Origin: Dryas octopetala
Lineage: Eukaryota > Streptophyta > Magnoliopsida > Rosales > Rosaceae
Direction of reading: 5' to 3'
Assembly: GCA_963921425.1 (NCBI GenBank)
Contig: OY992838.1
Span: 186,001 to 250,000, forward strand
DNA length: 64,000 bases
In this document: positions 59,171 through 64,000 of the stretch, piece by piece
Layout: each line of letters opens with the position of its first letter
How positions within the stretch are numbered: the first letter of the stretch is position 1
Translations under genes and position numbers: made by a program
The notes under the pieces: model-generated
The model's input: the letters and a program-made list of their open reading frames with translations, nothing else
What the model was told of the DNA's origin: nothing
The model's database searches: none

Positions 59171-61630
59171 ATGGAAATAACGGACCCTCCCCCCCAAGAC
59201 CCTTCCGATAACCCTAACGACGTCGTCTTTGGCGAGTCATCGCCGGAAACCGACCAAACACTCTCTTCAACCCCTCACGAAAACCACCCTCAAGATTCCC
59301 AAAACCACTCGTCGGAGAACCCGTCTGCCCTACCTCTAACGACACCTGAAGCCCCCGTTTCGGACTCTCAAGATGACTCCTCCGAACCCATCCCCGAAGA
59401 CACCCTTGATGAACAGCCTCAAAACCCTAGAAACCCTGCCGAACCGGGTCCAGCCGAGCCCGGCCCGCCGGCCAAGAGACGCCGTCGTAGGAAGAAGTTC
59501 TTCACAGAGCTCAATGGCAATCCGTCGTTGGCCAAGAACCGCCGGACCGACGCCAACAAAGATGTCGACGTAGAAGCCCTAATCGCAATCTCAGTGGGGT
59601 TTCCGGTGGACTCGCTCACCGAGGAGGAGATCGAGGCCAACGTGGTCCGCACCATAGGCGGCGTAGAACAAGCCAACTATATCGTCGTACGGAACCACAT
59701 TCTGGCTCGATGGAGGTCCAATGTGTCTTTTTGGTTGACCCGGGAGCTGGCGTTGGAGTCGATTCGGTCGGAGCACAAAGGCCTGGTCGACTCAGCTTAC
59801 AACTTCCTGGTGGAGCACGGCTACATCAACTTCGGGCTTGCGCCTGCTATTAAAGAAGCCAAATTGAGGTCCTTTGATGGGGCTGAGAGAGGCAATGTGG
59901 TAATTGTGGGGGCTGGTTTGGCCGGTTTGGTAGCAGCGAGGCAATTGGTGTTCTTGGGTTTCAAAGTCGTGGTCTTGGAAGGTAGGGGGAGGCCTGGAGG
60001 GCGCGTGAAGACCAAGAAAATGAAAGGCGAGGGCGTAGAGGCTGCAGCGGATCTCGGTGGGAGTGTCCTCACTGGAATAAATGGGAACCCACTAGGGGTT
60101 TTGGCCAGGCAATTGGGGCTACCTCTTCATAAGGTGAGGGATATTTGTCCGCTTTATTTACCAGATGGGAAAGCAGTGAATTCTGAGATTGATTCTAGGA
60201 TAGAGGCTTCATTTAATAAGTTGTTAGATAGAGTCTGTAAGCTTAGGCATGCAATGATTGAGGAAGTTAAGTCCGTAGATGTTCCCTTAGGTACGGCACT
60301 CGAAGCTTTCCGACGTGTTTATAATGTTGCCCAAGATCCTCAGGAGCGTATGCTGTTGGATTGGCATCTTGCCAATTTGGAATATGCAAATGCTTCCTTG
60401 ATGTCTAATTTGTCAATGGCCTATTGGGATCAGGATGATCCCTATGAGATGGGTGGTGACCATTGTTTTATTCCCGGAGGCAATGAGACATTTGTACGAT
60501 CCCTTTCGGAGGGCCTTCCAATCTTCTATGAAAGGACCGTCAAAAGTATTAGGTACGGATATGATGGGGTTTTGGTTTATGCAAATGGGCAGGAGTTTCG
60601 TGGGGACATGGTTCTCTGCACGGTGCCATTAGGCGTGCTTAAGAAGGGATCCATTCAATTTGTCCCAGAGCTTCCACAAAGGAAGAAAGATGCCATTCAG
60701 AATTTAGGGTTTGGATTGTTGAATAAGGTTGCCATATTATTTCCTTATAATTTTTGGGGTGGAGATATTGATACTTTTGGGCATTTGACTGAGGATCCGA
60801 GTATGAGAGGTGAGTTCTTTCTGTTTTATAGCTACTCTTCTGTATCAGGAGGCCCGCTTCTGGTTGCTCTTGTTGCAGGAGATGCTGCCCTTAAGTTTGA
60901 GTTGATGTCTCCTGTGGAGTCTGTGAATAGGGTGTTAGACATATTGAGGGGTATTTTCAACCCGAAAGGGATTGCTGTTCCGGACCCTATTCAGGCAGTC
61001 TGCACTCGGTGGGGGAAGGATGACTTTGCATATGGATCTTATTCATATGTTGCAGTAGGGTCTTCAGGGGATGACTATGATATTCTTGCGGAGAGTATTG
61101 GGGATGGGAGAGTGTTCTTTGCTGGAGAGGCCACTAACAAGCAGTATCCAGCAACAATGCATGGAGCTTTTCTCAGTGGGATGAGAGAGGCTGCTAACAT
61201 AGTGAGAGTAGCCAGAAGGAGGTCAATAATCCCATCAGAAAAATTAAATAATGTCTGTGAGGAAGTTGAGGATTTGAATAAATTATTTGACACCCCTGAC
61301 CTCACATTTGGGACCTTCTCTGTTTTATTTGATCCCAGGTCAAATGATCTTGATTCTAACTCACTGTTGAGGGTGAAATTTAGAGTGGAAAATTCAGACG
61401 AAGAATGTCTCTGTCTCTATTGCTTAATTTCAAGGAAGCAGGCCATGGAGCTGAGTGAAGTAGAAGGTGACGATAAGAGGATGAGAATGTTAAATCTCGA
61501 ATTAGGGGTGAAGTTGGTTGGGAGGAAAGGTCTAAGTGGTCCTGGAGAATCTTTAATCGCCTACATTAGATTAGCAAAATCCAATTCCAACCAAGATGCT
61601 GCCTGCACGCTGCAAGGAAACATCTCTTAG
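59171..61630 (+). CDS. LDL1: Lysine-specific histone demethylase 1 homolog 1 (LSD1-like 1)
   Basis: A single-exon 819-residue protein. The N-terminus is disordered (Pro/Ser/Asp-rich) with a KRRRRRKK nuclear-signal-like run. A SWIRM domain follows (about 140-240, including LTEEEIEANVVR and VEHGYINFGLAP). The amine oxidase domain opens with the FAD-binding VVIVGAGLAGLVAARQL (about 241) and ends with RVFFAGEATNKQYPATMHGA. The flavin-contacting Lys in GLLNKVAILFP (about 519) is present. As in other plant homologues there is no tower insertion. LDL1 removes H3K4 mono- and dimethylation with FAD, and in Arabidopsis represses FLC and other loci with LDL2 and FLD. The intronless structure and length (844 in Arabidopsis) fit LDL1 better than LDL2 or FLD. 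The gene shares its 5' region with the minus-strand membrane protein gene. Confidence 0.95.
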   Translation: MEITDPPPQDPSDNPNDVVFGESSPETDQTLSSTPHENHPQDSQNHSSENPSALPLTTPEAPVSDSQDDSSEPIPEDTLDEQPQNPRNPAEPGPAEPGPPAKRRRRRKKFFTELNGNPSLAKNRRTDANKDVDVEALIAISVGFPVDSLTEEEIEANVVRTIGGVEQANYIVVRNHILARWRSNVSFWLTRELALESIRSEHKGLVDSAYNFLVEHGYINFGLAPAIKEAKLRSFDGAERGNVVIVGAGLAGLVAARQLVFLGFKVVVLEGRGRPGGRVKTKKMKGEGVEAAADLGGSVLTGINGNPLGVLARQLGLPLHKVRDICPLYLPDGKAVNSEIDSRIEASFNKLLDRVCKLRHAMIEEVKSVDVPLGTALEAFRRVYNVAQDPQERMLLDWHLANLEYANASLMSNLSMAYWDQDDPYEMGGDHCFIPGGNETFVRSLSEGLPIFYERTVKSIRYGYDGVLVYANGQEFRGDMVLCTVPLGVLKKGSIQFVPELPQRKKDAIQNLGFGLLNKVAILFPYNFWGGDIDTFGHLTEDPSMRGEFFLFYSYSSVSGGPLLVALVAGDAALKFELMSPVESVNRVLDILRGIFNPKGIAVPDPIQAVCTRWGKDDFAYGSYSYVAVGSSGDDYDILAESIGDGRVFFAGEATNKQYPATMHGAFLSGMREAANIVRVARRRSIIPSEKLNNVCEEVEDLNKLFDTPDLTFGTFSVLFDPRSNDLDSNSLLRVKFRVENSDEECLCLYCLISRKQAMELSEVEGDDKRMRMLNLELGVKLVGRKGLSGPGESLIAYIRLAKSNSNQDAACTLQGNIS

Positions 61631-62282
61631 TAGTATCAAGTATGAAGCCATAGGTATAAGGAGGCTGCTGGCTCGTGCCCTGTGCATAATAAGATCTCTC
61701 ATTTCCTTTCATTGGATCATCTATTGACCAGCCAGAGGGAATTCATAGTCTAATTGATTTGGTAGTTGTTAATTATGCCATGAGGAAGAGGATGTGATTC
61801 TGGTTGAGCGTCCTGAACCACTTCAGCGAGTCAACATTGTTAACCAATGCCTTCTGAGTTGCTTAATTCTCCTTGGAAGTGTACAACTGATTGTGAGTTA
61901 GTTATTTCTCCTCCCACATTGGCATTGTTGTACATTCATCAATTTAGTTGCAGTATGATTTTTATTTTTTAAATTCAGTTTGCAGTATGATATTTGTTTG
62001 GCTGTTTGCAGTATGATATTCATATTGTCTCCATGGACCATAGAGTATGTATGCTCCTCCGTGCGGACAAGTTTGGGACTTCCCCCATCCTTGAATCCGG
62101 GCCAGACACTGGGCTGGCCCCTCGAATGTATAACTGGTCCTAGGCTGAGATGTGGGTTGGATTGGATTTATTGGATCAGTTGACAGGCTTATGACTTGCA
62201 AACAAAAAAATGTGAGCTAATGGGATAATGAGTATCAGATGCTGAAAGCTCAAAGAAAATTGTTTCTTTCTCGAACAATGAA
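61631..62282. other. LDL1 3' flank
   Basis: 652 bp with no supported gene; probably 3' UTR and spacer. A short direct repeat ('tgcagtatgat' at about 61951, 61981 and 62009) is present. Confidence 0.45.
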
Positions 62283-64000
62283 AAGCCTAGGGGTGGGCAT
62301 TTAAACCGGGAACCGGGTGGACCGGACCGAACCGGGGGAAAAAAAACCGTAAAAAACCGCTTTGACCAAAACTGGTCAACACCGGGACCGAACTGGACTG
62401 GACCGGTCCAATCCAATTCCGGTCCAGTTTTGCACTTCACAGAACTGGACTGGACTGGACTGGACCGGATAATTAATATATATTTTTAATTTTTATACAT
62501 ATTTAATTTTTATACAATTTTATACACTTTTTAAACATTTTTATACACATTTTTACAAACATGTTTACACACATTTTGCACATTTTAGATAATAAAATTA
62601 ATATTAACCTAGCTATATTTTAGACTCTAAAATATATTTTATATAACCCTATGGCCTATATTATATATATATAATAATGTTTTAGTATATAATTTTAGTT
62701 ACACCTTTTATAATACAATTAATATATTCTTTATATATACACTAAACCCTATATACTAAAATTATTATAGTTCTATGGTATAGTATATAGTTATATAACA
62801 TATAAGCATATAAACCCAATAAGTATATAACATATATAACTAATAACTATATAAGCATATAAACCCAATTGAAATCCCAATGAAACCCCAATTAGACTCA
62901 TAGTCAACTATAAGTCTATAACTCTATACCCTAATACAATTATAACCATATACCCTAAACTATATTAATAAGTTAATTACTCTATACATATATTATATAT
63001 AAGTAATAAATATATAAGTATATAACATATATAACTATATACCCAATTGAAACCCCAATTAGACTCATAGTCAACTATAACCCTATATCCTAATACATTA
63101 TAACCATATACCCTAAACTATATTAATTAGTTAATTACTCTATACATATATTATATATAAGTAATAAGTATATAAGTATATAACATATATAACTATATAC
63201 CCAATTGAAACCCCAATTAGACTTATAGTCAACTATAATCCTATACCCTAATAAAATTATAGTTATATACCCAAAACTATATTAATTAGTTAATTACTCT
63301 ATACATATATTATATATAAGTAATAAGTATATAAGTATATAACATATATAACTATATACCCAATTGAAACCCCAATTAGATTCATAGTCAACTATAACCA
63401 TATACCCTAATAAAATTATAACTATATACTCTAAACTATATTAATTAGTTAATTACTCTATGCATATATTATATATAAGTAATAAGTATATAAGTATATA
63501 ATATATATAATTATATAAGTATATAAACCCAATTGAAACCCCAATTAGACTCATAGTTAACTATAACCATATACCGTAAATTATATTAATTACTCTATAC
63601 ATATATAAGTAATAAATTATAAATATATAACATATATAAATAATTAACTAGGGTTTAGGGTTTAGGGTATATAACCACAATTGAAACCCCAATGAAAATT
63701 AAAACCTCAATTTAATTACACAAATAATTAAATATTTAAGTGACTTAAGTGTTTAAAACCCCAATTTAATTACACAAACTCAAACAGACTGAACAGTAAA
63801 ACAATTTCATTTTGACACTTTGACACTTTGACTCAAAGACTTCAAAGTTCAAACTCAAAGTCTGAAAGCAGAAAGGCTGTAGTCTGAAACCCTCAGCTCC
63901 CTCACGCCGTAGTCACTCAGACTTCAAACACTCACGCAGTCACGCCTCACTCACGCCTCACTCACGCCGTCGCGATTTTCTTCTCGCCGTCGCGATTTTC
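62283..64000. mobile_element. Probable transposon end with AT-rich tandem array, cut by window end
   Basis: It opens with TAGGGGTGGGCATTTAAACC and runs of 'accggaccgaaccgg', a composition common at the ends of plant hAT-type elements. AT-rich DNA and a ~160-bp tandem array follow. The end of the window (63950-64000) has repeated 'ctcacgccgtcgcgatttt' units. No coding region is visible and the other terminus is not in the window, so the class is a guess. Confidence 0.4.
62860..63620 (+). repeat. AT-rich tandem repeat, ~160-bp period
   Basis: A 'gactcatagtcaactata'-type marker recurs at about 62895, 63062, 63220, 63379 and 63548, giving steps of 158-169 bp. Units share 'aattgaaaccccaattaga' and 'ttaattactctatacatata'. 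About 4.5 imperfect units. Confidence 0.85.

Overview
This is nuclear DNA from a flowering plant, almost certainly a eudicot. The genes are intron-rich with GT..AG splice sites, the products are plant-specific (chloroplast FtsH, brassinosteroid-signalling kinase, DUF630/632, DUF241, OPC-8:0 CoA ligase, plant LSD1-like demethylase), and the spaces between genes are AT-rich and full of transposons. I cannot name the species. All exon structures were read by eye from splice signals, reading frame and remembered family sequences; no alignment was run.

Layout. 1-12.4 kb is a conserved gene block: a DUF630/DUF632 protein (+), BSK1 (+), and FTSH1/5 (-), the last two convergent. 12,974-25,093 is one complete, very young Ty3/gypsy element of the Tat type. 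It has 1,065-bp LTRs differing at one base, a CATAT target duplication, a single gag-pol ORF with two RNase H domains, a 71-bp tandem repeat, and an antisense ORF with its own TATA box and two apparent introns. 25.9-29.3 kb holds an intronless DUF241 gene (+) and a three-exon, 70-residue complex I subunit (NDUFB2-like, -). 29.3-33.2 kb is repeat-rich intergenic DNA.

33.2-52.8 kb is a tandem segmental duplication of OPCL1 plus a lysine/histidine-transporter-like gene. Copy 1 keeps OPCL1 with its ancestral-looking protein and native upstream region, but its transporter is reduced to the last two exons. Copy 2 keeps the whole transporter gene, but its OPCL1 has lost the native upstream DNA and carries nearly all of the amino-acid changes. 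Two deletions in copy 1 have 4-bp microhomologies, and the join between the copies contains filler-like DNA. A 1.74-kb MULE carrying a broken BAHD acyltransferase fragment then landed just upstream of copy 2. A second, more diverged transporter gene follows (52.8-56.5 kb).

56.5-61.7 kb has a divergent pair: a 106-residue membrane protein (-) and the intronless histone demethylase LDL1 (+), whose start codons are 357 bp apart. 62.3-64.0 kb is a repeat or transposon region with a ~160-bp AT-rich tandem array, cut off by the window end.

The host genes are not a functional cluster; they are ordinary neighbours from different pathways. The two OPCL1 copies belong to peroxisomal jasmonate synthesis, FTSH to thylakoid photosystem II repair, BSK1 to brassinosteroid signalling, NDUFB2 to mitochondrial complex I, and LDL1 to chromatin silencing. 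The most unusual content is the antisense gene of the Tat element, the gene-capturing MULE, and the asymmetric decay of the OPCL1/transporter duplication.
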